Assembly (NCBI GenBank): GCA_014650415.1
Contig: BMUX01000003.1
Span: 620,001 to 684,000, forward strand
DNA: 64,000 nucleotides
Reading direction: 5' to 3'
Origin: Streptomyces spiroverticillatus
GTDB taxonomy: Bacteria; Actinomycetota; Actinomycetes; Streptomycetales; Streptomycetaceae
Shown here: positions 15,910 to 24,264 of the stretch, piece after piece
Layout: every line of letters begins with the position of its first letter
Position numbering within the stretch: position 1 is the stretch's first letter
Notes under the pieces: generated by a model
Databases searched by the model: none
Seen by the model: the letters and a program-made list of their open reading frames with translations, nothing else
What the model was told of the DNA's origin: nothing
Program-made: the position numbers and the translations under genes

Positions 15910-17472
15910 ATGAGCGGAAGTACCCCCTCCGGTGACATGGGCAGTGCTGCGGGCGCCTCTTTGGCCCCCGAGGCGGCGGCGATCGCGGGCGGGTACGCCT
16001 TCACGGGTCCCGCTCTGGATCTCGGTGCGCTGCTCTGGGACGGGGTCTGCCTGCCCGAGGCGCAGATCCGCATCCCCCTCGCGATGCTGAACCGGCACGG
16101 GCTGGTGGCGGGCGCGACCGGCACCGGCAAGACCAAGACCCTCCAGCTGATCGCCGAACAGCTCTCCGCCCAGGGTGTGCCGGTCTTCCTGGCCGACATC
16201 AAGGGCGACGTGTCGGGCATCAGCGCGCCGGGCGAGGAGAGCGAGAAGGTACGGGAGCGGGCGGCGGCCGTCGGCCAGGAGTGGGCGGGCACGGGTCACC
16301 CCTGCGAGTTCTACGCGCTGGGCGGCATCGGCCCCGGCATCCCGCTGCGGGCGACGGTGACGAGCTTTGGCCCCGTACTCCTCTCCAAGGTCCTCCAGCT
16401 CAACCAGACCCAGGAGCAGTCGCTCGGCCTGATCTTCCACTACGCGGACGCGAAAGGGCTGGAACTCGTCGATCTGAAGGACCTGCGGGCGGTCGTCGCC
16501 TTCCTCACCTCCGACGTGGGGAAGCCCGAGCTGAAGGGGATCGGCGGTCTGTCGACGGTGACGGCCGGGGTGATCCTGCGCGCGCTGACGGCCTTCGAGC
16601 AGCAGGGGGCGGGCGAGTTCTTCGGCGAACCCGAATTCGACACGAGCGAGCTGCTGCGGCAGGCGCCGGACGGGCGGGGCCTGGTCTCCGTCCTGGAGCT
16701 GGCCGCCGTACAGCGCAATCCCCAGCTCTTCTCCACCTTCCTGATGTGGCTGCTCGCGGACCTCTTCCACGACCTCCCGGAGGTCGGCGACCTGGACCGC
16801 CCCAAGCTCGTCTTCTTCTTCGACGAGGCGCACCTGCTGTTCAACGGGGCATCGAAGGCCTTCCTGGAGTCGATCACGCAGACCGTGCGCCTGATCCGCT
16901 CCAAGGGAGTCGGCGTCTTCTTCGTGACGCAGACACCGAAGGACGTCCCGTCGGACGTCCTTGCCCAGCTCGGCAACCGCGTCCAGCACGCGCTGAGGGC
17001 CTTCACGCCGGACGACGCGAAGGCTCTCAAGGCCACGGTGAAGACCTTCCCGAACTCCCCCTACGACCTGGAGGAGGTCCTGACCGGCCTCGGCACGGGC
17101 GAAGCGGTGATCACGGTCCTGAGCGAGAAGGGCGCCCCGACGCCGGTCGCCGCGACCCGCCTGCGGGCGCCGCAGTCGCTGATGGGGCCGGTGGGGGAGG
17201 ACGTCCTCGACCGGGCGGTCAAGTCCTCGCTGCTGTACGGGCGGTACGCGGAGGCGATCGACCGGGAGTCGGCGTACGAGAAGCTCCAGACCCCGGAGGC
17301 GGTGGTCCCGCCGCCCGCAGCGCCGGCTCCCGCTCCGGAGCGGGACGACCCTTCGCTGATCGAGCAGGTGGTGGGGAGCGGGATGTTCAAGTCCCTCGCC
17401 CGCTCCATCGGGACGCAGCTGGGCCGGGAGATCAGCCGCTCCATCTTCGGCACCTCGCGCCGGAGGCGATGA
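15910..17472 (+). CDS. HerA-like ATPase, DUF853/YjgR family
   Basis: A 520-residue cytoplasmic P-loop ATPase. Walker A is GATGTGKT at residues 68-75; Walker B is KLVFFFDEAHLLF; the later VGVFFVTQTPKDVPSDVL is typical of the bacterial DUF853 (YjgR) group of HerA/FtsK-like proteins. Residues 460-490 are a Pro/Ala linker, and the C-terminus SIGTQLGREISRSIFGTSRR is the conserved end of the family. The role is not established; relatives are proposed to move DNA or act in envelope and DNA processes. No nuclease partner (NurA) is next to it. The ATG at 15910 is preceded by GGGAGCAAACG. Confidence 0.9.
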   Translation: MSGSTPSGDMGSAAGASLAPEAAAIAGGYAFTGPALDLGALLWDGVCLPEAQIRIPLAMLNRHGLVAGATGTGKTKTLQLIAEQLSAQGVPVFLADIKGDVSGISAPGEESEKVRERAAAVGQEWAGTGHPCEFYALGGIGPGIPLRATVTSFGPVLLSKVLQLNQTQEQSLGLIFHYADAKGLELVDLKDLRAVVAFLTSDVGKPELKGIGGLSTVTAGVILRALTAFEQQGAGEFFGEPEFDTSELLRQAPDGRGLVSVLELAAVQRNPQLFSTFLMWLLADLFHDLPEVGDLDRPKLVFFFDEAHLLFNGASKAFLESITQTVRLIRSKGVGVFFVTQTPKDVPSDVLAQLGNRVQHALRAFTPDDAKALKATVKTFPNSPYDLEEVLTGLGTGEAVITVLSEKGAPTPVAATRLRAPQSLMGPVGEDVLDRAVKSSLLYGRYAEAIDRESAYEKLQTPEAVVPPPAAPAPAPERDDPSLIEQVVGSGMFKSLARSIGTQLGREISRSIFGTSRRRR

Positions 17473-17504
17473 GTTCCGGGGGCCGGGAGACCGGAGGGCG
17501 GGGG

Positions 17505-18008
17505 TCAGGCGGTCGGGGTGTTGGGGACGTGGCGGTGGCCGCCGTTGCGGGACTGCCAGTCGCGGTAGACGTCGACCGCCTCCGCCCGCGAGTCGTGGCG
17601 CATCGGCAGGCGCCGTTCCTGCCAGGGCTTGGCGATCTCCTCGTAGAAGGTGCCGAGTTCGAAGTACTTGCGGTCGTCCACGTAGTGCGGCTCGTACTCC
17701 TCGCGTGTCGTGAGGAACACGACCTCTGCCGGCGAGCAGTAGTACAGCGAGCCGAGGCACATCGGGCAGGGGTGGGCCAGTACGTAGATCGTGCAGTCCG
17801 TGAGGTGCTCCGTGCCGAGCTTCGTGCACGCCTCACGGATCGCCAGGATCTCGGCGTGGGCCGTCGGGTCCCCGGTCTGGGCGACCTTGTTGCCGCTCTC
17901 GGCGACGATCTCGCCGTCGCGGACGATGACGGTGGCGAAGGGCCGCCCGCCCTCCTCCACGTTGGCTCGGGCGATGTCGATGGTGCGCTGGGCGAAGTCC
18001 ATGGTCAT
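17505..18008 (-). CDS. Nucleoside/guanine deaminase family protein
   Basis: A 167-residue cytidine-deaminase-like zinc enzyme. The motif DPTAHAEILAIR gives the zinc His and proton-shuttle Glu; LAHPCPMCLGSL gives the two cysteines. The C-terminal half with EEYEPHYVDDRKYFELG resembles guanine or related base deaminases rather than TadA. It is the last gene of a minus-strand group after carbonic anhydrase and cyanase, with a parS site in the gap before it. A link to cyanate metabolism is uncertain; it may release ammonia from a purine or triazine-like base. Substrate not determinable by eye. Confidence 0.85.
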   Translation of the reverse strand: MTMDFAQRTIDIARANVEEGGRPFATVIVRDGEIVAESGNKVAQTGDPTAHAEILAIREACTKLGTEHLTDCTIYVLAHPCPMCLGSLYYCSPAEVVFLTTREEYEPHYVDDRKYFELGTFYEEIAKPWQERRLPMRHDSRAEAVDVYRDWQSRNGGHRHVPNTPTA

Positions 18009-18048
18009 TTCCTTTCCGGGGGGTGGGGAGGGGGTGGGCGGGGGTGAC

Positions 18049-18062
18049 GTTTCACGTGAAAC
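18049..18062. other. parS centromere-like site
   Basis: GTTTCACGTGAAAC, the core 14-mer bound by ParB in Streptomyces, lies within a 20-bp perfect palindrome (18046-18065) between the deaminase and cyanase genes. A second site is at 27691. Confidence 0.93.
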
Positions 18063-18085
18063 GTCGCCCCCGCCCCGAGAGGCGA

Positions 18086-18568
18086 TTAGAACGGCTTTGT
18101 GGGGAGGTACTTGCCGTCCAGCGTGATGACGGCCCGCTCGCCGCCCTCGGGGTCGGCGACCTTCTTCACGTCCAGCTTGAAGTTGATCGCCGAGATGATC
18201 CCGTCGCCGAACTCCTCGTGGACCAGGGCCTTCAGCGTGGTGCCGTAGACCTGGAGCATCTCGTAGAAGCGGTAGATGGTCGGGTCGGTCGGGATGCCGC
18301 CGTTGCCGACGATGCTGCCGCGCATCGGGACGGTCTGGAGGAGAAGGGCCGCGTCGTCGTCGAGGCCGAGCAGGTCGGCGACCGTGCGGGCGGCGTCGGC
18401 GGGCAGCGGGTGCTGGCCGAGGAGGGCGGCGGTCACGAAGGCGACGGAGAGGCCGGTGGGCTCGGCGATCTCCTTCCAGGACAGGTCGCGGCGGGTCTTG
18501 GCCTCGATGGCGGCGACGGTGACCTGCTGGCGGGAGTTCTGGTCGGCCTGGGCGTGGAGGTTGTTCAT
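18086..18568 (-). CDS. cynS: Cyanate hydratase (cyanase)
   Basis: A 160-residue cyanase, which decomposes cyanate with bicarbonate to ammonia and CO2. The N-terminal helical domain has [21 protein letters not shown]; the catalytic C-terminal domain shows the Arg and Glu of [11 protein letters not shown] and the Ser of DGIISAINF, matching the R96/E99/S122 triad of E. coli CynS. The ATG at 18568 has GAGGAACC upstream. It lies 47 nt after the carbonic anhydrase gene in one transcript; carbonic anhydrase restores the bicarbonate that cyanase uses. The divergent LysR gene is the likely cyanate-responsive activator. Confidence 0.95.
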   Translation of the reverse strand: MNNLHAQADQNSRQQVTVAAIEAKTRRDLSWKEIAEPTGLSVAFVTAALLGQHPLPADAARTVADLLGLDDDAALLLQTVPMRGSIVGNGGIPTDPTIYRFYEMLQVYGTTLKALVHEEFGDGIISAINFKLDVKKVADPEGGERAVITLDGKYLPTKPF

Positions 18569-18615
18569 GGGGGGTTCCTCTTTCTTGTACGTGTGGGGCA
18601 CGTGTGCGTGGGGGA

Positions 18616-19224
18616 TCAGGCGGTGAGGGGGGTGACGGTGCCGGTCGTCGTGTCGACCGTTTCGATGTCGCCGGACCCGATGTCGTAGACCCACCCGTGC
18701 AGGGCGAGCTCCTCGCGGGCCAGGGCGCGGGCCACCGAGGGGTGGGTGCGCAGGTTGGTGAGCTGGGCGGCGACGTTGAAGCGGATCAGCGCGGCGATCC
18801 GCTCCTCGCCCTGCTGGGACGCGTCCAGCAGGGCCTGCGAGGCGTCCGCGTGCCGCAGCCAGTCGGCGGTGGCGGGGAGGGACGACATGTCGGTGCCGGA
18901 GGCGAGCGCGGTCATCGCGCCGCAGGCCGAGTGGCCGCAGACGATGATGTCGGCGACGCCGAGGGCGTTCACCGCGTACTCGATGCTGGCGGCGACGCCG
19001 TCCGCACCCTGCCCGTGCGGCGGAACGAGGTTGCCCGCCGTACGGATGACGAACAGCTCGCCCGGTTCGCGCTGGGTGATCAGCTCGGGGACGACCCGGG
19101 CATCCGAACAGCCGATGAACAGGGCGTTCGGGGTGTGGGTCGTGGCCAGCCGCCGGAAGAGCTCAGCTCTGGGCGGGAAGGCCTCGCGCCGGAAGCGCTC
19201 GAATCCTGCTGCGATCTCCTGCAT
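18616..19224 (-). CDS. Beta-class carbonic anhydrase of the cyanate operon
   Basis: A 202-residue beta carbonic anhydrase. Zinc ligands are visible as CSDARVVPE (Cys-x-Asp-x-Arg) and [10 protein letters not shown] (His-x-x-Cys). The C-terminus has the [14 protein letters not shown] strand typical of CynT-like enzymes. I used the ATG at 19224 (AAGGAGTGGTCCC upstream); longer in-frame starts extend into the regulator gene's promoter. It precedes cynS, as in E. coli cynTS, and supplies bicarbonate for cyanate breakdown. Confidence 0.93.
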   Translation of the reverse strand: MQEIAAGFERFRREAFPPRAELFRRLATTHTPNALFIGCSDARVVPELITQREPGELFVIRTAGNLVPPHGQGADGVAASIEYAVNALGVADIIVCGHSACGAMTALASGTDMSSLPATADWLRHADASQALLDASQQGEERIAALIRFNVAAQLTNLRTHPSVARALAREELALHGWVYDIGSGDIETVDTTTGTVTPLTA

Positions 19225-19346
19225 GGGACCACTCCTTGCGACGTGCGACGGGGCTTTTGCGCCGGTTTGCCGGGCTGTCCGTCCGACGTGCTCCACCCTG
19301 CACGACCTGCACCTATAGCGTCCAAGAGTTGCTGTCGCTTTCTGCA

Positions 19347-19361
19347 ATAGATGGCATCTAT
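19347..19361. promoter_or_regulatory. LysR-type operator in the cyanate intergenic region
   Basis: A perfect 15-bp palindrome ATAGATGGCATCTAT (with central T-N11-A symmetry) lies 11 bp before the regulator start and about 125 bp before the carbonic anhydrase start. A further CTATAG occurs at about 19313. Likely binding site of the adjacent CynR-like regulator. Confidence 0.65.
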
Positions 19362-19371
19362 AGTCGAGTGC

Positions 19372-20283
19372 ATGCCCGCCCTCGAACTGCGCCACCTCCG
19401 CTATCTCCTCGCCGTCGCCGAGCACGCGAACTTCACCCGCGCCGCCGAGGAGCTGCACATCTCGCAGCCCACGCTCTCCCAGCAGATCAAGCAGCTGGAG
19501 CGGGCGCTGAAGGTGCAGTTGCTGGACCGTTCGGGCCGCTCAGTGCGGCTCACCGACGCGGGCGAGGCGTACGTGACGTACGCGCGCAGGGCCCTCACCG
19601 ACCTCGCGGCGGGCGAACGGGCGGTGCTGGACGTCGGCGACCTGTCGCGCGGCACGCTGCGCGTCGCGATGACGCCGACCTTCACGACGTACCTGATGGG
19701 ACCCCTCGTCGCGGACTTCCACGCCCGGCACCCGGGGATCTCCCTGGACGTGCGGGAGATGACGCAGGCCCGCATGGAGACCGAACTCCTCGACGACCGG
19801 ATCGACGTCGGCATCGCCTTCCTCGGCGAGCACGCGACGGGCGTGACGGCGCGGCCCCTGTTCGAGGAGGGGCTGGCGCTGGTGGTGGGGTCGAGCGCTC
19901 ATCCGTACGCGAAGAACACGCGGGCGCTCCCGCTGGAGGAGCTGGCCGCCGCCCACCTCGCACTCCTCAGCGAGGACTTCGCGACGCGCCGCCACCTGGA
20001 CGCGTACTTCGAGCGGTACGGGGTGCGGCCCGCCGTCGCCGTCGAGGCGAACTCGCTGAATGTCCTGGTCGAGGTCGTCGGCCGGGGCGCGCTGGCGACC
20101 GTACTGCCGGACCCGCTGGCCGCCGCCGACGCGCGGCTGCACCGGGTGCCCGTCGAGCCCCCGCTGCCGTCGCGCACGGCGGCGCTGCTGCTGCGCGAGG
20201 CGGCGTACCGGAGCGCGGCGGTGCGGGCGTTCGAGGAGCGGGTGGCGGGCTGGGTGCGGGAGAAGGGGTACGGGGAGGCGTAA
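19372..20283 (+). CDS. cynR: LysR-family regulator, CynR-like
   Basis: A 303-residue LysR-type regulator with the N-terminal winged helix LRYLLAVAEHANFTRAAEEL and HISQPTLSQQIKQLERALKV, then a two-lobed effector domain with DVGIAFLGEH. The start at 19372 (MPALELRHLRYL) is preferred because an earlier ATG at 19351 lies inside the palindromic operator. It is divergent from the carbonic anhydrase-cyanase operon, the classic LysR arrangement, so cyanate is the probable co-inducer. Confidence 0.88.
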   Translation: MPALELRHLRYLLAVAEHANFTRAAEELHISQPTLSQQIKQLERALKVQLLDRSGRSVRLTDAGEAYVTYARRALTDLAAGERAVLDVGDLSRGTLRVAMTPTFTTYLMGPLVADFHARHPGISLDVREMTQARMETELLDDRIDVGIAFLGEHATGVTARPLFEEGLALVVGSSAHPYAKNTRALPLEELAAAHLALLSEDFATRRHLDAYFERYGVRPAVAVEANSLNVLVEVVGRGALATVLPDPLAAADARLHRVPVEPPLPSRTAALLLREAAYRSAAVRAFEERVAGWVREKGYGEA

Positions 20284-20313
20284 GTCCCGTACCCCTTCTG
20301 TCGGTTGGGGTGA

Positions 20314-20865
20314 TTACGCCACGGACGCCGAGACCGGCGTGCGGGACTGCTCCTGCGCGGCGAGGGCCGGGCGCGACTCCTGCCACGGGTAGCCGTGCGT
20401 CCGCAGGGCCTGGCTCAGCGCGTGCCGCGAGGCCTGGCGCGGGCTGCGCGACAGCTCGCGGCCGTGCGCGTCGAGCACGACCAGGTCCCGGCCGTCGAGG
20501 TACACGGCCGCCACGTCCGCCCTGGCCAGCGACGTGGCCTTCTTGCCGTCGCGCGGCTCGATGGTCAGCGCCGCCCCGGTCACGGTCGTCCGGGCCGAGT
20601 CGGCGACGGCGACGTACGCCGCGAGCAGGCCGAGCAGGGTGGCGACGAGCGCGCACAGTGCGATCTGCCAGGGCTGCTCCAGGCCGCCGAGCGCTTCGAA
20701 GAGGCGGCGCAGCGGTCCGGTCGCCGAGCCGTCGAACCAGCGGGCGAGCGGCGGCAGCAGGAAGCCGATGCCGAGCCCGACGGCCGGGAAGCCGACGAGG
20801 ATGCGCAGCAGACGGGTGCGGGAGTATCCCAACACGGTTGATTCAGATGGGTGGTTGTGGCTCAT
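20314..20865 (-). CDS. Conserved membrane protein, YqeB-like
   Basis: A 183-residue protein with a short polar N-terminus containing SESTVLGYSRTRLLR, two hydrophobic segments (about residues 20-42 and 65-90, the latter ALCALVATLLGLLAAYVAV), then a cytoplasmic-looking domain with LARADVAAVYLDGRDLVVLD and HALSQALRTHGYPW. This order fits the YqeB family as I remember it; no enzymatic motif is visible. The ATG at 20865 has GGGAGCTGCG upstream. It is convergent with cynR (30 nt). Confidence 0.65.
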   Translation of the reverse strand: MSHNHPSESTVLGYSRTRLLRILVGFPAVGLGIGFLLPPLARWFDGSATGPLRRLFEALGGLEQPWQIALCALVATLLGLLAAYVAVADSARTTVTGAALTIEPRDGKKATSLARADVAAVYLDGRDLVVLDAHGRELSRSPRQASRHALSQALRTHGYPWQESRPALAAQEQSRTPVSASVA

Positions 20866-21080
20866 TTCGCAGCTCCCCCGATGGTGGGCATGGGTCGTGC
20901 CCGTTCGTGTTTCGAGCCTAGCCAACGGGGGAAGCGGGGGGCGTCAGCCGATGGGTGGGTGTGTGTCGACTTCGGTATCCGACGCGCGAGGGATCTGTGT
21001 CCTCCTTTGTGCGTACATCGGTTACGTCCCCGGGGCCGGCCTGTCGGCACCGGGCAGCGGCCCGAGGCCCCGGAGGGCAC

Positions 21081-21968
21081 CTACAGCGCGTCGAAGTCCA
21101 GGTGACCGAGCTTCTCCGGGTTCAGGACGACGTCGATCCCGGTGATCAGCCCGCCCTCGTCCACCGTGAAAGCCAACGCACCCCGGTACCCCATCGCCCT
21201 CGCATCCAGCACCAGCCCCGGCGCACCGTTCACGTCGTACCGCAGAATCCGCATCCGCGCGGGCTCGAAGAACCCGTAGATCCCCTGCGCCAGCGCCGCC
21301 ACCTTCGCCGCGCCCGTGACCGGCCGCCGTGCCGCGCTGACGATGCCGCCGCCGTCCGAGCGCCAGACCACCTGCGGCGCGAGGATGCGCAGGAACGCGT
21401 CGAGGTCGCCGCCCCCGGTGACCGCGTCGAGGAAGGCCTCCACGGCCCGCTGGTGCTCGGCCCGCGCGACCGTGCGCCGCGGCTTCGCGTCCCGTACGTG
21501 CTTGCGCGCGGTCGACGCGGACTGCCGTACGGCGGCGGGCGACTTGTCCAGCGCCTGCGCGATCTCCGGGAACGGCACCCCGAAAACGTCGTGCAGCACG
21601 AACGCCACCCGCTCCGCCGGACTCAGGCTCTCCAGCACCAGCAGCATCGCCGTGCTGACCGACTCGTCGAGCGTCACCCGCTCCTCGGGCCCCTCCGCCG
21701 CGGGGGCGGTGACCAGCGGCTCCGGCAGCCACGGCCCGACGTACCGCTCGCGGCGGGCGCGGGCGGAGGTCAACTGGTCGTAGCAGAGCCGGCTGATCGT
21801 GGTGGTGAGGTACGCACGCGGGTGCTCCGCCGTCCCGTCGGGCAGCGCGTGCCAGCGCAGCCACGCCTCCTGCACGGCGTCGTCCGCGTCGGCGACGGAC
21901 CCGGTGATGCGGTAGGCGACCGCGTGCAGATGCGCGCGGTGCTCCTCGAACTCGGCCTGGTCCGCCAT
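21081..21968 (-). CDS. ECF41-type sigma factor (SigJ-like) with SnoaL-like C-terminal domain
   Basis: A 295-residue ECF sigma factor. Sigma2 has DADDAVQEAWLRW; sigma4 has FVLHDVFGVPFPEIAQALDK. The linker WLPEPL, the later DGGG (residue about 205) and the terminal NPEKL are the three hallmark motifs of group ECF41, in which a SnoaL-like C-terminal domain replaces an anti-sigma factor and both stimulates and inhibits the sigma. ECF41 genes usually sit next to a carboxymuconolactone-decarboxylase or oxidoreductase gene; here the divergent neighbour (73 bp away) is a PIG-L deacetylase, so the target may be elsewhere. Confidence 0.93.
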   Translation of the reverse strand: MADQAEFEEHRAHLHAVAYRITGSVADADDAVQEAWLRWHALPDGTAEHPRAYLTTTISRLCYDQLTSARARRERYVGPWLPEPLVTAPAAEGPEERVTLDESVSTAMLLVLESLSPAERVAFVLHDVFGVPFPEIAQALDKSPAAVRQSASTARKHVRDAKPRRTVARAEHQRAVEAFLDAVTGGGDLDAFLRILAPQVVWRSDGGGIVSAARRPVTGAAKVAALAQGIYGFFEPARMRILRYDVNGAPGLVLDARAMGYRGALAFTVDEGGLITGIDVVLNPEKLGHLDFDAL

Positions 21969-22041
21969 GCGTCCGCTCCGGAGTGGGTACGAGGTGTCAG
22001 GTCTCCCCGAGCCTAATCACCCCTCTGCGAGGATGACCGGC

Positions 22042-22800
22042 ATGGCCACCCTCATCGCCTTCTTCGCCCACCCCGACGACGAGGTCCTGCACGCGGGCGG
22101 CACCCTGGCCCGCGCCGCCGCCGAGGGGCACCGGGTGGTGCTGGTGTCGGCGACGGACGGCGAGATGGGTCCGGTACGGGAGGGACGCCTGCGCCTGCGC
22201 GAACTCGACGCCAGCGGCGCGGCGTTGGGTGCATCCCGCGTCACCACCCTCGGTTACGCCGACAGCGGCCACGGCCGCGACCTCTACCCGGACCCGCCGG
22301 ACCGGCCCCGCTTCGTACGCGTACCGCGCCAGGAGGCGGCCGAGGCGCTGGCGGCGATCCTCCGCGAGGAGAAGGCCGACCTCCTCCTCACCCACGACGC
22401 GGGCGGCGGCTACGGCCACCGCGACCACGTCCACGCCCACGAGGTGGCCCTTCACGCGTCCCACCTGGCAGGTGGCATCCGCACCTTGACCACCGCCATC
22501 CCCCGCACGGCCGCCATCCGCCTCCTCCGCCTCACCTCGCTCCTGCGCAGCCCCCGAAACCTCCGTACCTTCCGTACGGCGATGCTCCGCATCGAGCACA
22601 CCCCTCGCGAGCAGATCACCCACGCCATCGACGCGCGCCCCCACGCCGCCCGCAAACAGGCCGCCCTCGCGGCGCACGCCTCCCAGGTCTGGGGTGCGGG
22701 CCGCAGCGCGGGGGCCTTCCGGGCGCTGGTGCGCATGCGGACCGGCCTGTTCGCGGCGCTGCTCGGCCGGGAGTGGTGGTCGGAGGTCCGGCTGGGCTGA
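22042..22800 (+). CDS. PIG-L family (LmbE-like) deacetylase
   Basis: A 252-residue zinc hydrolase. The N-terminal FFAHPDDEVLHAGG is the signature metal-binding and base motif; GGGYGHRDHVHAHEVA gives the third ligand. Family members remove acetyl groups from GlcNAc-linked small molecules (mycothiol and mycothiol-conjugate enzymes, antibiotic sugars). The start at 22042 follows GAGGATGACCGGC; an ATG 9 nt upstream overlaps that ribosome site. It is transcribed divergently from the ECF41 gene. It lacks obvious mycothiol-specific neighbours, so the substrate is open. Confidence 0.88.
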   Translation: MATLIAFFAHPDDEVLHAGGTLARAAAEGHRVVLVSATDGEMGPVREGRLRLRELDASGAALGASRVTTLGYADSGHGRDLYPDPPDRPRFVRVPRQEAAEALAAILREEKADLLLTHDAGGGYGHRDHVHAHEVALHASHLAGGIRTLTTAIPRTAAIRLLRLTSLLRSPRNLRTFRTAMLRIEHTPREQITHAIDARPHAARKQAALAAHASQVWGAGRSAGAFRALVRMRTGLFAALLGREWWSEVRLG

Positions 22801-22829
22801 ACGGCGCCTCCCCGTAACGAAGTTGGCTG

Positions 22830-22871
22830 CAAGGAAACCTTGACGAGATCACGTACTGCAAGGAACCCTTG
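22830..22871. promoter_or_regulatory. Two tandem 13-bp palindromes overlapping a ribosome site
   Basis: CAAGGAAACCTTG (22830-22842) and CAAGGAACCCTTG (22859-22871), each extended to TGCAAGG-N3-CCTTGAC, are spaced 29 bp start to start. The second ends 4 nt before the ATG at 22876 and contains that gene's AAGGA ribosome site. Likely operators for autoregulation by the HTH protein encoded downstream; binding is inferred. Confidence 0.65.
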
Positions 22872-22875
22872 ACGC

Positions 22876-23349
22876 ATGTCCACCTCGCTCACCGACGCCC
22901 ACCTGGACGGACACGACTTCACCGCCCGCCCGCTGGGCGTGGCCCCCGACGGGAGCAAATTCCCGACCGGCTCGGCCGCCTCCTGCTCCTGCGGCTGGGA
23001 GGGAGACATCGAACACGCCCTGGGAAGGGGCGCGTTCCCCCTCCAGGAGGCCGACGAGGCCGCCGCCCGCGAATGGCAGCGCGACCACGTCGCCGCCCTC
23101 CGGGCCGCCACCGCCACCAGGGCCGAGGCCGACGCCATGCGCGCGGTCGTCGCCGCCCTGCGCACGATGATCGACGAGGACCGCCCGCTGGCCGCCCTGG
23201 ACCTGATCCGCATCGGCGGCGGCGAGTTCTCCCCCCTCGCGAGGGAGGCCGCCCTGCGCGCGACGTACCTCGACAACTCCTGGACCGACATCGGCAGGGC
23301 CCTGGGCATCAGCAGGCAGGCGGCCTGGGAGAAGTACGGGAAGAGGTAG
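22876..23349 (+). CDS. Small protein with C-terminal helix-turn-helix, unknown family
   Basis: A 157-residue protein. The N-terminal half has a small Cys-Trp module (SAASCSCGWEGD) that could bind metal; the middle is helical and Ala/Arg-rich; the last 30 residues form a helix-turn-helix, SWTDIGRALGISRQAAWEKY, ending KR. HTH modules of this kind at the extreme C-terminus are found in actinobacterial proteins of unknown function. The two palindromes just upstream, one covering the ribosome site, suggest it represses its own translation or transcription. No named family is claimed. Confidence 0.75.
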   Translation: MSTSLTDAHLDGHDFTARPLGVAPDGSKFPTGSAASCSCGWEGDIEHALGRGAFPLQEADEAAAREWQRDHVAALRAATATRAEADAMRAVVAALRTMIDEDRPLAALDLIRIGGGEFSPLAREAALRATYLDNSWTDIGRALGISRQAAWEKYGKR

Positions 23350-23480
23350 GGGCGGGGTCTGGTGCCCGTGAGGTGGGAGCACGGGGAGGAAGGGTGCGTC
23401 ACGGCGGCGTGGGCGGCCTTCGTCGTCGAACGCGGCTGCTGATCTTCCCGCCGGGCCAGGCGGTTTGTGAGGATGCGTGG

Positions 23481-24068
23481 ATGATTCCTTCTGTGCCCGA
23501 CGTCGTCCCCGCCGGGCGGATGGCTGCGACGACTCAGCCCGTGTTGGTGCTCGGCTCCGGGACGCTGCTGCGGCCCTGGCGGGAGGGCGATGCGGAGGTG
23601 ATCGTCGAGGCCGCCGTCGATCCGGAGATCCAGCGGTGGAATCGGCCCGGGAAGGACGTGTCCTTGGCGGATGCCCGGGAGAGGGTCACGCGGTGGACGC
23701 GTTCCTGGGCGGCGGAGACGGCGGCAGTGTGGGCGGTGGTGCCGCCCGGGGACGAACGTCCGGTGGGGTTGGTCGGGTGCGGCGACCTGGTCCTTCGTGC
23801 GGGCAGTGGCGAAATCGCCTACTGGCTGCTGCCTGCGGCACGGGGAAGAGGGTTCGTCGGAGAGGCCGTTGTGCGGGTGGGCCGGTGGGCGTTGGAGGAG
23901 CTCGGGCTGCATCGGCTTCGGCTCACGCACTCCGTGCACAACCCGGCGTCCTGCCGGGTCGCGGAGAAGGCCGGGTTCGTACTGGAGGGGACCATGCGCA
24001 GTGCCCTGCTGCATGCGGACGGCTGGCACGACGAGCATCTGCACGGGCTGGTCGGGGCGGGAGGGTGA
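23481..24068 (+). CDS. GNAT-family N-acetyltransferase (RimJ/RimL type)
   Basis: A 195-residue acetyltransferase. After TLLRPWREGDAEVIVEAAVD comes the acetyl-CoA-binding ARGRGFVGEAV and the C-terminal HSVHNPASCRVAEKAGFVLE, the usual strand-helix of the RimJ/RimL subgroup that acetylates N-termini of ribosomal proteins or antibiotics. The ATG at 23481 has TGAGGATGCG upstream. It stands alone. The substrate is unknown. Confidence 0.88.
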   Translation: MIPSVPDVVPAGRMAATTQPVLVLGSGTLLRPWREGDAEVIVEAAVDPEIQRWNRPGKDVSLADARERVTRWTRSWAAETAAVWAVVPPGDERPVGLVGCGDLVLRAGSGEIAYWLLPAARGRGFVGEAVVRVGRWALEELGLHRLRLTHSVHNPASCRVAEKAGFVLEGTMRSALLHADGWHDEHLHGLVGAGG

Positions 24069-24072
24069 GGCT

Positions 24073-24116
24073 TGGGTGGTGGGTGGTGGGTGGTGGGTGG
24101 TGAGTGGTGGGTGGGG
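24073..24116 (+). repeat. GGTGGGT tandem repeat, G-quadruplex-prone
   Basis: About 44 nt of near-perfect TGGTGGG units directly after the acetyltransferase stop, with only one A interrupting. The plus (RNA-like) strand has many GGG runs separated by short loops and could form a G-quadruplex. Confidence 0.7.
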
Positions 24117-24264
24117 TGCCGGGGTGACCGGCTGTGTGGTGTTGGCCTATCGGGGCAGTCTGGGCTCTGAACTGCGGTGATTCCGTCGCCAGGACTGATT
24201 GTCAGACCCCTGTGGAAGCATTCTTTACGTCAGCTGCAATCGACGTGGTTTGCGGGTGGGGGTC

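Noticed and set aside
24073..24116. Possible CRISPR array
   Set aside because: The repeat is a 7-bp low-complexity tract without spacers; no cas genes nearby.
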